In this document: positions 53,972 through 62,688 of the stretch, piece by piece
How the letters are laid out: each line of letters begins with the position of its first letter
Position numbering within the stretch: position 1 is the stretch's first letter
Assembly (NCBI RefSeq): GCF_024362405.1
Contig: NZ_CP101454.1
Location: 3,658,001-3,722,000 of the forward strand
Direction of reading: 5' to 3'
Origin: Halorarius litoreus
GTDB lineage: Archaea; Halobacteriota; Halobacteria; Halobacteriales; Haloarculaceae
DNA length: 64,000 nucleotides
Made by a program: the position numbers and the translations under genes
The notes under the pieces: model-generated
The model's input: the letters and a program-made list of their open reading frames with translations, nothing else
Database searches by the model: none
Told to the model about the DNA's origin: nothing

Positions 53972-55120
53972 ATGTTAATGAGCACCAGTATCGGCACCGA
54001 CCGACTCCAGGCGTGGTTCGGGGAGCAGCACTGGGCCGCGTGGGTCATAAGCGGTGTCGGGCTCGCACTGGCGGGCCTCTCGCTCTGGTATCTCATCGTG
54101 GTGAAGGCGCTGTATCTGGGGAGCGTGGTCGGGACGGGACCACTCGAACTCATCCTGAAGATCATCGAGGTGCTGTTGCTCGCCAGTTTCTCGCTCGTGC
54201 TCGTCTACGGCGGTTACTGGCTCGCATCGGGGGCGTTCGAGGGCCGACGGCTCTGGTGGGCCGGGCTGTGGACGATGCTCGGACTCGCCGGCGTCGTCGC
54301 CATCGTCGCGTTCGTCACCGCGTTCCAGGTGAGTCAAGGTGAACCCATCTCCGAACCGACGCTCATCCAGGAGATGCTGCTGGCCGCAGGCGGGGGTGGC
54401 ATCGCCGGCCTGCTCATCGGGGTCTCGACGGTCCGCGAGACCGTCGAAGCCGAGGACGCGAAACACCAGCGCGACACCCTCCTGTTCGTCAACGAACTGC
54501 TCCGACACAACGTGCTCAACGGGATGCAGGTCATCATGGCGAACACCGACCGACTGTCCGAACAGGTCGACGACCCCGAGGTCCAGCGGCTCCTCGACGC
54601 GAACGAGAACCGCGCGGAGACCGTCGTCGACCTCATTCAGAACGTGCGGGCGCTCGTCCGGTCGGTCTCCGGCGAGGTCGAACTGCTGCCCCTGGCGCTC
54701 ACGCCCGTCCTCAGCGACGAGGTTGAGGCGGTCAGACAGGCGTATCCGGCGGCGACCGTCGAGTTCGAGGCGTACAGCGACGTGACCGTCCGCGCCGACG
54801 AACTCCTGCCGGCGGTGTTCGAGAACGTCATTCGGAACGCCATCGACCACAACGACGCAGACGACCCACACGTCACGGTCCGAGTCGAGACGAGCCAGGA
54901 CCGGGGGTTCGTCAGAGTCGCGGACAACGGTCCCGGCATCCCCGACGAGTGGAAGACCGAGTACTTCAACGCCGGCGAGCAGGGCCCCGAGAGCATCGGG
55001 CAGGGGCTCGGCCTCTATCTCGTGGACACGCTCGTCGAGCGCTACGGCGGCGAGGTCCACATCGAGGACAACGACCCACGAGGGTCGGTCGTCGTCTTCG
55101 AGTTCGAACGCGTCGCCTAA
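53972..55120 (+). CDS. Membrane-bound sensor histidine kinase
   Basis: The 382-residue protein has four to five hydrophobic segments in the first 155 residues and no obvious extracytoplasmic sensor domain. The kinase core follows: H-box LLFVNELLRHNVLNGMQVIM with H179, N-box ENVIRNAIDHND, G1 VADNGPGIPDEW and G2 IGQGLGLYLVDTL. It lacks a receiver domain and no response regulator is adjacent. The signal is probably sensed within the membrane or through cytoplasmic partners. The start could be 53972 or the ATG 6 nt later. Confidence 0.9.
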   Translation: MLMSTSIGTDRLQAWFGEQHWAAWVISGVGLALAGLSLWYLIVVKALYLGSVVGTGPLELILKIIEVLLLASFSLVLVYGGYWLASGAFEGRRLWWAGLWTMLGLAGVVAIVAFVTAFQVSQGEPISEPTLIQEMLLAAGGGGIAGLLIGVSTVRETVEAEDAKHQRDTLLFVNELLRHNVLNGMQVIMANTDRLSEQVDDPEVQRLLDANENRAETVVDLIQNVRALVRSVSGEVELLPLALTPVLSDEVEAVRQAYPAATVEFEAYSDVTVRADELLPAVFENVIRNAIDHNDADDPHVTVRVETSQDRGFVRVADNGPGIPDEWKTEYFNAGEQGPESIGQGLGLYLVDTLVERYGGEVHIEDNDPRGSVVVFEFERVA

Positions 55121-55187
55121 CGAGCGAGCGCTCGCGACGAAACGTGGCCTCGGGGGGTGTCACGGCGGTGTGTTACTCGGCAGCACC

Positions 55188-55194
55188 TTTATAC
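55188..55194 (+). promoter_or_regulatory. TATA box, probable leaderless promoter of the permease gene
   Basis: tttatac is centred about 27 nt before the GTG at 55218 and supports that start over the longer frame from 55170. Confidence 0.5.
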
Positions 55195-55217
55195 GACGGT
55201 CAGGAAATCTTTCTGAC

Positions 55218-56528
55218 GTGTCGCCACCTGACTCCACGCCCTCGGTCGGCCTCCTCCACGCCGTCGCCATCGAGGTCGGCCTCATCGTCGGGGGCGCGCT
55301 GTTCAGCCTCACGGGCGTCGCCGTCGGGCTCACCGGTCCGGGCGTCGTCGTCGCCTTCGCCGTCGCGTTCGGCATCGCCATCCTTGGGCTCGTCCCCACG
55401 GCGACCCTCGGCGCGGCGTTCCCCACGACGGGTGGCAACTACCGCTACCCGGCGCGATTCGTCTCCCGACCGCTCGCCTTCCTGAGCGCGTGGGGACTCG
55501 GCGTGAGTATGTTCGCAGGCGGGCTCCCGCTCTACGCGCTCACCGCCGGCCAGTACGTCGACTCGCTGCTCCCCACGAATCCGACGCTCGTCGGGTTCCT
55601 GCTCCTGACGCTGTTCTTCGGCGTCAACCTCCTCGGTCTCGAACCGGCCGCGAGTGCCCAACTGGTGCTGTTCGTCGGGCTCGTCGCCGCACTCGGCACG
55701 TTCGTCGTCCTCGGCGTCCCGAACGTCGACCCCGCGAACCTCCGCCCGCTGTTCCCCGGTGGCGCCGTGGGCGTCGTCACCGCGGCCGGCATCCTCTACT
55801 TCGTCTGTCTCGGCGCGAACTTCGTCGTCGACATCGGCGGCGAGATCCGCGATGCGACCATCACCATCCCCAAATCGTTCGCCGTCAGCGTCCCGCTCGT
55901 GCTCGTCATCTACGCGAGCATTGGGCTCGTGGCGGTGGGCGTCGCCGGCGAGGCGATGGCGAACGCGACACTCGCGGTCGCCGCCGAACAGTTCCTCTCG
56001 CCCAGCCTGCAGTCGCTGTTCGTGGTCGGGGGCGCGCTGTTCGCCATCGTCACGAGCATCAACGCCGTCTACATCATCACCCCGAAGTACCTCGAAGTGC
56101 TGGCCGACGACGGGCTCTTCCCCGCGGTGCTGGCGACACGAAACGACCGGTTCGACACCCCTCACTGGGGGCTCGCGGTCGTCTACGTGCTCGCGGTGGC
56201 GGCGCTCGTCTCGCCGCTCCCCATCGCCGACCTCGGAACGCTCCTCGGGTTCGGTGGCGCGTTCCTCGTCGTCCCTGTCATGCTGGCAGCCATCGCCGTG
56301 GTCCGTGACCCGGCCCACGACCTCACGCCGCCCGGTGGCCTCTCGCCGCGACTCGTGGCGGGACTCGCCGCGCTCGCGGTCCCGCTCAATCTGCTCCTCC
56401 TGACGCTGCTCGCCGCCAATCAGCCCACTATCTTCGCCGGCTGGCTCGGGCTGCTGCTGGTCGGCGGCGGCGTCTACCTGTCCCGGACGCGCAACCGAAC
56501 TTCGACACCAACCTCACTCGACACATGA
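55218..56528 (+). CDS. APC-superfamily amino-acid permease
   Basis: This 436-residue protein has about 12 hydrophobic segments. Features are VGLIVGGALFSLTGVAVGL (the unwound first segment typical of APC proteins), PTTGGNYRYPARF, and VCLGANFVVDIGGEIRDATI in the sixth segment region. The start is GTG 55218, supported by the TATA box. Its stop overlaps the next gene's start (ATGA at 56525). The partner is a 3-hydroxyacyl-CoA dehydrogenase-like enzyme, which hints that the imported substrate is a branched-chain amino acid or related acid. This is inference. Confidence 0.85.
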   Translation: MSPPDSTPSVGLLHAVAIEVGLIVGGALFSLTGVAVGLTGPGVVVAFAVAFGIAILGLVPTATLGAAFPTTGGNYRYPARFVSRPLAFLSAWGLGVSMFAGGLPLYALTAGQYVDSLLPTNPTLVGFLLLTLFFGVNLLGLEPAASAQLVLFVGLVAALGTFVVLGVPNVDPANLRPLFPGGAVGVVTAAGILYFVCLGANFVVDIGGEIRDATITIPKSFAVSVPLVLVIYASIGLVAVGVAGEAMANATLAVAAEQFLSPSLQSLFVVGGALFAIVTSINAVYIITPKYLEVLADDGLFPAVLATRNDRFDTPHWGLAVVYVLAVAALVSPLPIADLGTLLGFGGAFLVVPVMLAAIAVVRDPAHDLTPPGGLSPRLVAGLAALAVPLNLLLLTLLAANQPTIFAGWLGLLLVGGGVYLSRTRNRTSTPTSLDT

Positions 56529-57628
56529 CACACCAGTTCACCACCGGCGTCGTCGGTGCGGGCCTGATGGGCCGCGACATCGCGGGCCTGCTCGCGAACG
56601 CGGGCTACCAGGTCACGCTCGTCGACGTCGATGCCGACGCGCTCGAATCGGCGTTCGACTACCACAGTACCGACCTCGTCCCCGCGCTCGACCGCGCGGG
56701 CCTCGACCCGGACGACCCGGCAGCGCGCATCGAGTACAGCGACAGCCTCGTCGACCTCGCCGACTGCGGGTTCGTCGTCGAGGCCGTCCCCGAACGCCTC
56801 GACCTCAAGCGTGACCTCCTCGCCTCGCTCGAAGAGGTACTCGCTCCCGATGCGGTCATCGGCACCAACACCTCGTCGCTCACGCCGGGCGACATCGCTG
56901 CCGAGGCGACCCACCCCGAGCGCGTCGTGCTGTTCCACTTCGCCAATCCAGCCATCCAGCGCGACCTCGTGGAGATCTCGGGCGACGACGCGACCGACGC
57001 GGCGCTCGAACGAGCCACCGAAGTGGCCGAGGCGATGGGCCGACAGCCTATCCGCCTCCACGCCGAGTACCGCGCGAACTGCCTCTCGCGGCTGTCGGCG
57101 AGCATCAAGTGCGCCGGAACGTGGGAACTCCTGGAGGCCGAAGCCGCGGCCATCGACCGCGCCGCACAGAACATCGGCTTCGACCGCGGCCCCCTCGAGT
57201 TCATCGACCTCATCGGCATCGACGTCCATCTCGCGACGGTCGACAACCTCTCGGCGGCGTACGGCGACCGCTACGCCCCACCCGAGCCCGTCCACGACCG
57301 GATGCACGCGATGGTCGACGCCGGTGACCTCGGCAAGAAGACCGGACAGGGGTTCTTCGAGTGGGACGGCGAGACCTGTCTGTTGCCCGAGGTCGAGGCC
57401 GGCCACGACGTGACGCCCGTCGTCGCCGCGCTCGTCAACGAGGCCTACCGACTGGTCGACGACGGCGTCGCCGACCGCGAGACGGTCAACGACATCCTGC
57501 AGCGTGGCTCCGGCGGCGACACCGGCCCGTTCGACATCGAGGCGATGCTCGGCACCGACTTCCTGCGCGAGACGCTCGAAACGCGACACGAGGAGACTGG
57601 CGCGGGCGTCTACGAGCCGGTGTTCTGA
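56525..57628 (+). CDS. 3-hydroxyacyl-CoA dehydrogenase
   Basis: The 367-residue enzyme has the NAD-binding GVVGAGLMGRDIA (9-20), FVVEAVPERLDLK, the catalytic His138 in LFHFANPAIQ, the Asn in RANCLSRL, and the C-terminal domain motifs GDLGKKTGQGFFEW and AYRLVDDGVADRETV. It oxidises 3-hydroxyacyl-CoA with NAD in beta-oxidation or amino-acid breakdown. It is translationally coupled to the permease, and the length is as expected for two HCDH C-terminal domains. It converges on the multi-PAS regulator gene with a 12-nt gap. Confidence 0.88.
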   Translation: MTHQFTTGVVGAGLMGRDIAGLLANAGYQVTLVDVDADALESAFDYHSTDLVPALDRAGLDPDDPAARIEYSDSLVDLADCGFVVEAVPERLDLKRDLLASLEEVLAPDAVIGTNTSSLTPGDIAAEATHPERVVLFHFANPAIQRDLVEISGDDATDAALERATEVAEAMGRQPIRLHAEYRANCLSRLSASIKCAGTWELLEAEAAAIDRAAQNIGFDRGPLEFIDLIGIDVHLATVDNLSAAYGDRYAPPEPVHDRMHAMVDAGDLGKKTGQGFFEWDGETCLLPEVEAGHDVTPVVAALVNEAYRLVDDGVADRETVNDILQRGSGGDTGPFDIEAMLGTDFLRETLETRHEETGAGVYEPVF

Positions 57629-57640
57629 GCCACGGGCCGC

Positions 57641-60565
57641 TCAGACTGCCGTCTCGAGGACGGCTTCTACGAGTTTCTCCTCGGCCTTTCGAAGGTGCTG
57701 GTGGAACGTCGAGGGAGTGATGTCGAGCGTGTCCGCGACGTCCTCACCGGACGACAGGCGAGGTGACTCGAAGAAGCCGCTGTTGTATGCGACGTCGATG
57801 ACGGTCCGCTGGCGGTCCGTGAGTGACTCCAGTACCACCTGCTGGACGTTGCTGGGCCCGTCCACGGGCTGGGCGATCTGCCGTCGGGCCACCAGTTTCG
57901 TCGTCGGATACGTCTCACGGACCATGTCGATGATCTCTCGAACCGGAGTCGTCGGCGCGAGGTGGGCCCGCATCGACGCCTGATCCGCCTCGAACACGAT
58001 CTCATCGACGCGGCCACCGTGAGCGGCGACGGCGGCGAGCGTCGGTGGCCCGTTGAGCCGGACCTGCACCTTGGTGGAGTCGCCAGTCGTATCCAGCACG
58101 TCGTAGTCGGCCCAGTGTGGGAGCGACTCGGCGAGCGTCGTCAGCAGGTCGATACCGTCGTCGTTCACCGTGCCGTAGACGAGATACGCGTCCTCGCCCA
58201 TGGGCACGGTCCGAGTGAGCGTCACCTGGCCGTCGCCGTCGTACGCCATCCCGAACGCTCGCTGGTAGTCCGTCGTACTGAACTCGAGTTCGACGAGTTC
58301 GTCGCTCATCAGCGCCCGCTTCTGGTCGACCGCGGCGACCGCGTGCCCGACCACACCACCCAGCTGGGAGAGGACCGTCCGCTCCTCACCCGTGAACGCC
58401 CCCTGACGGGCGGCGTAGACGTGCAGCAGGCCGTACACGGTCCCCTCGTGAGCGATGGGGATGATCGCGGCTGTATAGGCCTCGTCCGGGGCGTCACACG
58501 CCGCGACCGGCCTGGAGGGACCCCAGTCGAGAAGGTCCGTCACCACCTGCATCTCCTGTGTCTCGACGGCCTGCGTGACGACCGCCTCGTAGTCCGGACT
58601 CGTGGGCTCGACGTCCGCATCGACCGCCCCGTCGACACCTGCCATCGCGTGGTAGCTGACCGACCCGTTCGGACCGTCGATGCCGCCGACCCACGCGGCG
58701 TCGTACGAGTTCGAGGCCGCGAGGTGGCTACAGAGCCGCCGTTCGATCTCGTCGCGCGTCGACTGCGTGATGACCGTCGCCGTAATCTCGCGGGCGACCG
58801 TGTTCAGGTCGTCGAGCGCGACGAGCTTGCGGCGGCGACGCTCCAGCTCCTGCTCGTAGGCCTTGCGGTCGGTGACGTCGCGGATGATGCCAGTCGTGCC
58901 GAGGAACTCCCCGTCGGATTCCAGCGGTGCGTACTTGATCTCGACCGTCCGCACCTCCCCGTCCGCTGCTGTCATCTCCAGTTCGAGTTCGCCGCCGGAC
59001 CCCATCCCGCGTTCGAGCTCCTCTCGGAGTTCGGTGCCGAGGTCGACGGTGTCGCTGTCGACCACCGTCGAGATGTGCGAGCCGAGCAGCTCCTCGCGCG
59101 AGCGCCCCGTCAACCGTTCGTACGCCTCGTTCACGAGCTGGAAGTTGTAGTCGGTGTCGACGATGTAGATGCCGTCGTCGACGGTCTCGACGATGGTCTC
59201 GTAGCGTTCGAGCTCGCGCTCGCGCTGGATGCGCTCGGACATGTTCCGGACGACCGCGACCCGCTCTGCCGGCTCGTCCGCTCGCGGGTCCGAGAGGAGC
59301 GTGAACGTGGCCTCCGACGGCACGGACCCCCCGCTCGCAGTCTGGAGGTCGGCCACGACGCGGCCTGTCTCCCGCTCGCCAGCCAGCAGTTCGTCACGGT
59401 TGCGCTGGGCCGTCTCGATGGTCTCGTCGTCGACGACAATCGAGACGTGGCTACCGACCAGCTCGCTCTTCGAGTAGCCGGTCATCGCTGCGTACGCGTC
59501 GTTCACCATCGTGAAGCGGCCGGTGGTGTCGTCGACCACGTAGACGCCGTCGCTTATCGTCTCGACGATGGTCTCGTAGCGTTCGAGCTCGCGCTGTCGC
59601 TGCTTCCGCTCGGAGATGTGCGTGAAGTAGACCGAGATGCCCTGCCTGCCTGGGTACGCGGTCACGTGGAGCCACGTGTCGTGCGGTTCGTGGTACGTCT
59701 CGAACTCGAGTTCGCCGCCACCGTTCCCGTCGTAGTCGGTCAACTCCGCGAACGTCGTGTCGAAGCCGTCGAACGCGTCGAGCGGCTCGCCCTCGAGCGC
59801 CGTCCGGTCGACGCCCAGCAGCTCGGCCGCCTGGTCGTTGACGTAGGTGACGCGATCGGCTTCGTCGAGACGGAAGAAGCCCTCGGAGAGACGGTCGAAC
59901 AGCTCGTCGAGTTCGGCCTTCAGTTCGTCGCGCTGGTGCTTGAGGAGCTGCTCGAAGGTGCGCCGGTCGGTCTCGTCTCTGGTCACCTTCGCGTAGCCCG
60001 TCAGGTCGCCGTCGTCGTCGTACAGCGCCGTGAGCGTGACCGACGCCCAGAACCGGGTGCCGTCCTTCCGGACACGCCACCCCTCGGTCTCGACGGAACC
60101 ACTCTCCGCGGCCTCACCGAGCAACCGCTCCGGGACCCCGTCGGCGACGTCGTCGTCGGTGTAGAACGTCGAGACGTGTTGCCCGACGACCTCGGCGCGT
60201 TCGTACCCCTTGATGTGCGCAGCGCCCGGATTCCACGTCTCGACGTATCCATCGGCGTCGAGCACGAAGATCGCGTACTCCTCGACGGCGGCGACGAGCG
60301 ACTGGAACGTCTGGTCGACGCCCCCGGCGTCGCGGTCCCGTCGGTCGGGCTCGACCGGCTGCCACCACACCCGCCCGCGAGCCCCAACCGACTTGGTTTC
60401 GAGGTGGCCACCTTCAGCGAGTCGCTCGAGTCGGTCGTAGCTGCTGCGCCGACCCAAATCGAGGGCGGCCGCGACCTCCGTCGTGGTGAGCGGCTGGCCG
60501 GGCGGTGCGTCCGCGAACACGGCGAGCGTCTCCCGCAAGGCTCCCGTCAGCGACGTGTTGGTCAT
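57641..60565 (-). CDS. Multi-PAS/GAF bacterioopsin-activator (Bat)-type transcriptional regulator
   Basis: The 974-residue protein (start ATG 60565, with gggga close upstream) has, in order, an N-terminal winged helix (about 1-70), four PAS domains (about 85-570; repeated IVETISDGVYVVDD-type starts), a GAF domain (about 590-745), a Bat-type DNA-associated domain, and a C-terminal HTH_10 (LSSGEDVADTLDITPSTFHQ). Bat proteins sense redox, oxygen or light and activate genes such as bacterioopsin. PAS domains may hold FAD or heme; no cofactor residue was confirmed. It has two DNA-binding ends, which is unusual for the class. The longer frame to 60649 adds 28 atypical residues. Confidence 0.88.
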   Translation of the reverse strand: MTNTSLTGALRETLAVFADAPPGQPLTTTEVAAALDLGRRSSYDRLERLAEGGHLETKSVGARGRVWWQPVEPDRRDRDAGGVDQTFQSLVAAVEEYAIFVLDADGYVETWNPGAAHIKGYERAEVVGQHVSTFYTDDDVADGVPERLLGEAAESGSVETEGWRVRKDGTRFWASVTLTALYDDDGDLTGYAKVTRDETDRRTFEQLLKHQRDELKAELDELFDRLSEGFFRLDEADRVTYVNDQAAELLGVDRTALEGEPLDAFDGFDTTFAELTDYDGNGGGELEFETYHEPHDTWLHVTAYPGRQGISVYFTHISERKQRQRELERYETIVETISDGVYVVDDTTGRFTMVNDAYAAMTGYSKSELVGSHVSIVVDDETIETAQRNRDELLAGERETGRVVADLQTASGGSVPSEATFTLLSDPRADEPAERVAVVRNMSERIQRERELERYETIVETVDDGIYIVDTDYNFQLVNEAYERLTGRSREELLGSHISTVVDSDTVDLGTELREELERGMGSGGELELEMTAADGEVRTVEIKYAPLESDGEFLGTTGIIRDVTDRKAYEQELERRRRKLVALDDLNTVAREITATVITQSTRDEIERRLCSHLAASNSYDAAWVGGIDGPNGSVSYHAMAGVDGAVDADVEPTSPDYEAVVTQAVETQEMQVVTDLLDWGPSRPVAACDAPDEAYTAAIIPIAHEGTVYGLLHVYAARQGAFTGEERTVLSQLGGVVGHAVAAVDQKRALMSDELVELEFSTTDYQRAFGMAYDGDGQVTLTRTVPMGEDAYLVYGTVNDDGIDLLTTLAESLPHWADYDVLDTTGDSTKVQVRLNGPPTLAAVAAHGGRVDEIVFEADQASMRAHLAPTTPVREIIDMVRETYPTTKLVARRQIAQPVDGPSNVQQVVLESLTDRQRTVIDVAYNSGFFESPRLSSGEDVADTLDITPSTFHQHLRKAEEKLVEAVLETAV

Positions 60566-60809
60566 CGGCTCCCCATCGTTGTCCCCACGTATCAAGACTC
60601 CGTCGACGGAGGGTAACCGGGGAGGCATTTGGAACGGAGTTTCATGCATCTACCAATAACCTGGGTTGCATCTGTGTACGAACTGGAAACAATCTCGCAC
60701 GGTGGTCACGTGGGCGGCGACCCCGGCGACCCACATATTTCCGGACGAACTCTTACCGGCGTCCCGTGAGTCCATCAGGACGAGTTCCCACATCGTGGGG
60801 ACAGTTGCA

Positions 60810-61166
60810 ATGGGCCACACACAAGAAACTCCGAACGAGACGGGTTCGGCACCAGTGCCAGAGGATATCGAGCCACAGACGCTCGACAGCTACTACCACG
60901 TGCTCGCAGACGAGCGGCGGCGCATCCTCGTCGACGCCCTCGAGCCCGAGTCGTCGATGACGCTCGATCAACTCACCAGAGAGGTCTACCTCCGGGAAGC
61001 ACGGACCGACCCACCCGAGACGGTACGGCTCTCGTTGATCCACCAGCACGTGCCGCTGCTGGCCGACGTGGACGCCCTCGAGTTCGACCGCCAGGAGGAA
61101 CAGGTCGTCGCCAAGGAACCGGCGATAGCCCAGTTGTCGTCCTTGCTCGGAGAGACACTCAGCTAG
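60810..61166 (+). CDS. DUF7344-type winged-helix protein
   Basis: The 118-residue protein (MGHTQETPNETGSAPVPEDI) has the family pattern LDSYYHVLADERRRILVDAL, MTLDQLTREVY, and LIHQHVPLLADVDALEFDRQ followed by a short wing. It is a probable transcription regulator. I chose the ATG at 60810 because upstream frame residues read as unrelated sequence. It lies divergent from the Bat-like gene and precedes two further genes of the same regulatory class (61374 and, on the minus strand, 61731). Confidence 0.75.
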   Translation: MGHTQETPNETGSAPVPEDIEPQTLDSYYHVLADERRRILVDALEPESSMTLDQLTREVYLREARTDPPETVRLSLIHQHVPLLADVDALEFDRQEEQVVAKEPAIAQLSSLLGETLS

Positions 61167-61373
61167 GAGCCGTGTACCTGTGACGCGTCGTGACACGGGC
61201 TCCCTCCTCCCGACGTTCGAACCACGAGACGGTGAGTGGACACAGCGGTCCGCGTACCGGTTTTCAGCGGCCGATGGCCTGCCACCGCGACCGAGGGAGC
61301 GCGTACCCCACCCCACGCTACTCGCATAGTATCTGGAAACAACCCTTTCGTCACGGTGGTGAGACGGCGGAGT

Positions 61374-61667
61374 ATGGAGACGGACTATTTCGCGAGCACA
61401 GAGCCGACACATCGGCGTCCGTTCGACCCGGCAGTGCGGAACGTCGAGCTGTCGTTCCTCGAGATGGTCGCGGACGTAGCGGACTGTGACATCGACGACC
61501 TCCCCCGGCTGTGGCCGACGCTCGGTGGGCTCCTGCAACACAGCTTCGCGACGCCACCGGCCGACGCCACGGCCGTGACGGTCGAGTTCACCTACTTCGG
61601 CTACCGCATTCGACTCGACAGCGACGGCGAGGCGGCGCTGGTCGAGCTCCCTGCCGACGCCGACTGA
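61374..61667 (+). CDS. HalOD1 output domain protein
   Basis: The 97-residue protein (METDYFASTEPTHRRPFDPA) contains the HalOD1 pattern NVELSFLEMVADVADCDIDD, LGGLLQHSF and TVEFTYFGYRIRLDSDGEAA. It is one of two HalOD1 proteins in the window. The short product lacks a receiver domain; such a domain occurs in the convergent gene at 61731. Its function is not established. Confidence 0.7.
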   Translation: METDYFASTEPTHRRPFDPAVRNVELSFLEMVADVADCDIDDLPRLWPTLGGLLQHSFATPPADATAVTVEFTYFGYRIRLDSDGEAALVELPADAD

Positions 61668-61730
61668 GCGCGCCAGCGACAGGCCAAGTCGACGTTCCCG
61701 ACCGCGAAGTGGCGTCGCCCCGGTCGGTGC

Positions 61731-62564
61731 CTATGCGTTCGAGACGGCGTCTGTCGGTTCGACGAGGTCCCGCACGCGATCGCCAAGCTCGCGCAGGAGT
61801 TGGGGGTCCGTCCCCTTGACGACGTAGTCGGAGACCCCGGACCGGATGGCATCGCTCGCGACCGCCTCGTTGCCCTCGTTGGTCAACAGCAGGAACGGCA
61901 GGTCTGGGTAGGAGTTCCGGACCTCGGTGAGGAGCTCGATGCCGTCGATCGACGGCATCCGGTAGTCGCTGATGACGCAATCGAACTCGCCACGGTCGAG
62001 GTAAGCGAACGCGTCGAGTGCGTTCTCGCAGGTCGAAACGTCGAACGTCGCGTCGTCGAGATACGCCTCCGTCAGTGCCAGATAGTCGGTGTCGTCGTCG
62101 ACGACGAGCACTCGCAGCCGGTCGGTCGACGCCTCGTCCGCCTCCTCGGTCGTGGCTAACCGCTCGTTGCGCAGCTCCTGGCGCGTCGCGAGGTCGAGCC
62201 ACTCTGCCACGGACGGCGGCAGCTGCTCGACCGTGACCGTGCCGCTGTCCGGCTGGATGGAGACGAGCCCGTAGTGTTCGAGCACGGGGAGGTCGCGGTG
62301 ACGGAGCAGGTTGTACGCCTGCGTCTCGTCCGTGGGTCTGCCACTGGCTTCCTCGTCGGCCGTGGTGGCAGCCTCGTCGACCGCGGTGTCCGCGTCGGAG
62401 GAACTGAGCGCCACGACGACCTCGCTCAACTCCTCGATGGTCGCGCGGCCGTGCTGTCGGAGGTGGAACAGCGCCAGCCGACGGGGCCGGGACTGGAGAA
62501 TCTCGAACAGTTCCGCGCTACTCAGCTCGTCGCTACCCCTTTCGACTCGATTCGCTGGGCCCAT
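61731..62564 (-). CDS. Response regulator with N-terminal DUF7344-type winged helix and C-terminal REC domain
   Basis: The 277-residue protein has a DUF7344-type DNA-binding domain (ELFEILQSRPRRLALFHLRQ to VLEHYGLVSIQPD, about 15-130). A C-terminal receiver domain follows: VLVVDDDTD (153-160), phosphorylation site D200 in CVISDYRMP, T228 in LLLT and K250 in DYVVKG. This inverts the common order of receiver then output. It would bind DNA under control of a haloarchaeal histidine kinase; none is adjacent. Confidence 0.85.
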   Translation of the reverse strand: MGPANRVERGSDELSSAELFEILQSRPRRLALFHLRQHGRATIEELSEVVVALSSSDADTAVDEAATTADEEASGRPTDETQAYNLLRHRDLPVLEHYGLVSIQPDSGTVTVEQLPPSVAEWLDLATRQELRNERLATTEEADEASTDRLRVLVVDDDTDYLALTEAYLDDATFDVSTCENALDAFAYLDRGEFDCVISDYRMPSIDGIELLTEVRNSYPDLPFLLLTNEGNEAVASDAIRSGVSDYVVKGTDPQLLRELGDRVRDLVEPTDAVSNA

Positions 62565-62688
62565 ACACCCCGGTATCTGAGTCCGCCGTCAAGTGTATAC
62601 TTACGCGGTGGTGGCCATCAACGCGCTAGTTGCTTCCGTGATATGTACCGTCGGACGCGCGCTCGGCCACGACGTAGTGGGCACCGAC

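Noticed and set aside
57962..60616. 884-codon open frame on the plus strand
   Set aside because: Antisense to the multi-PAS regulator; no domain and a repetitive Arg/Val/Asp texture typical of shadows.
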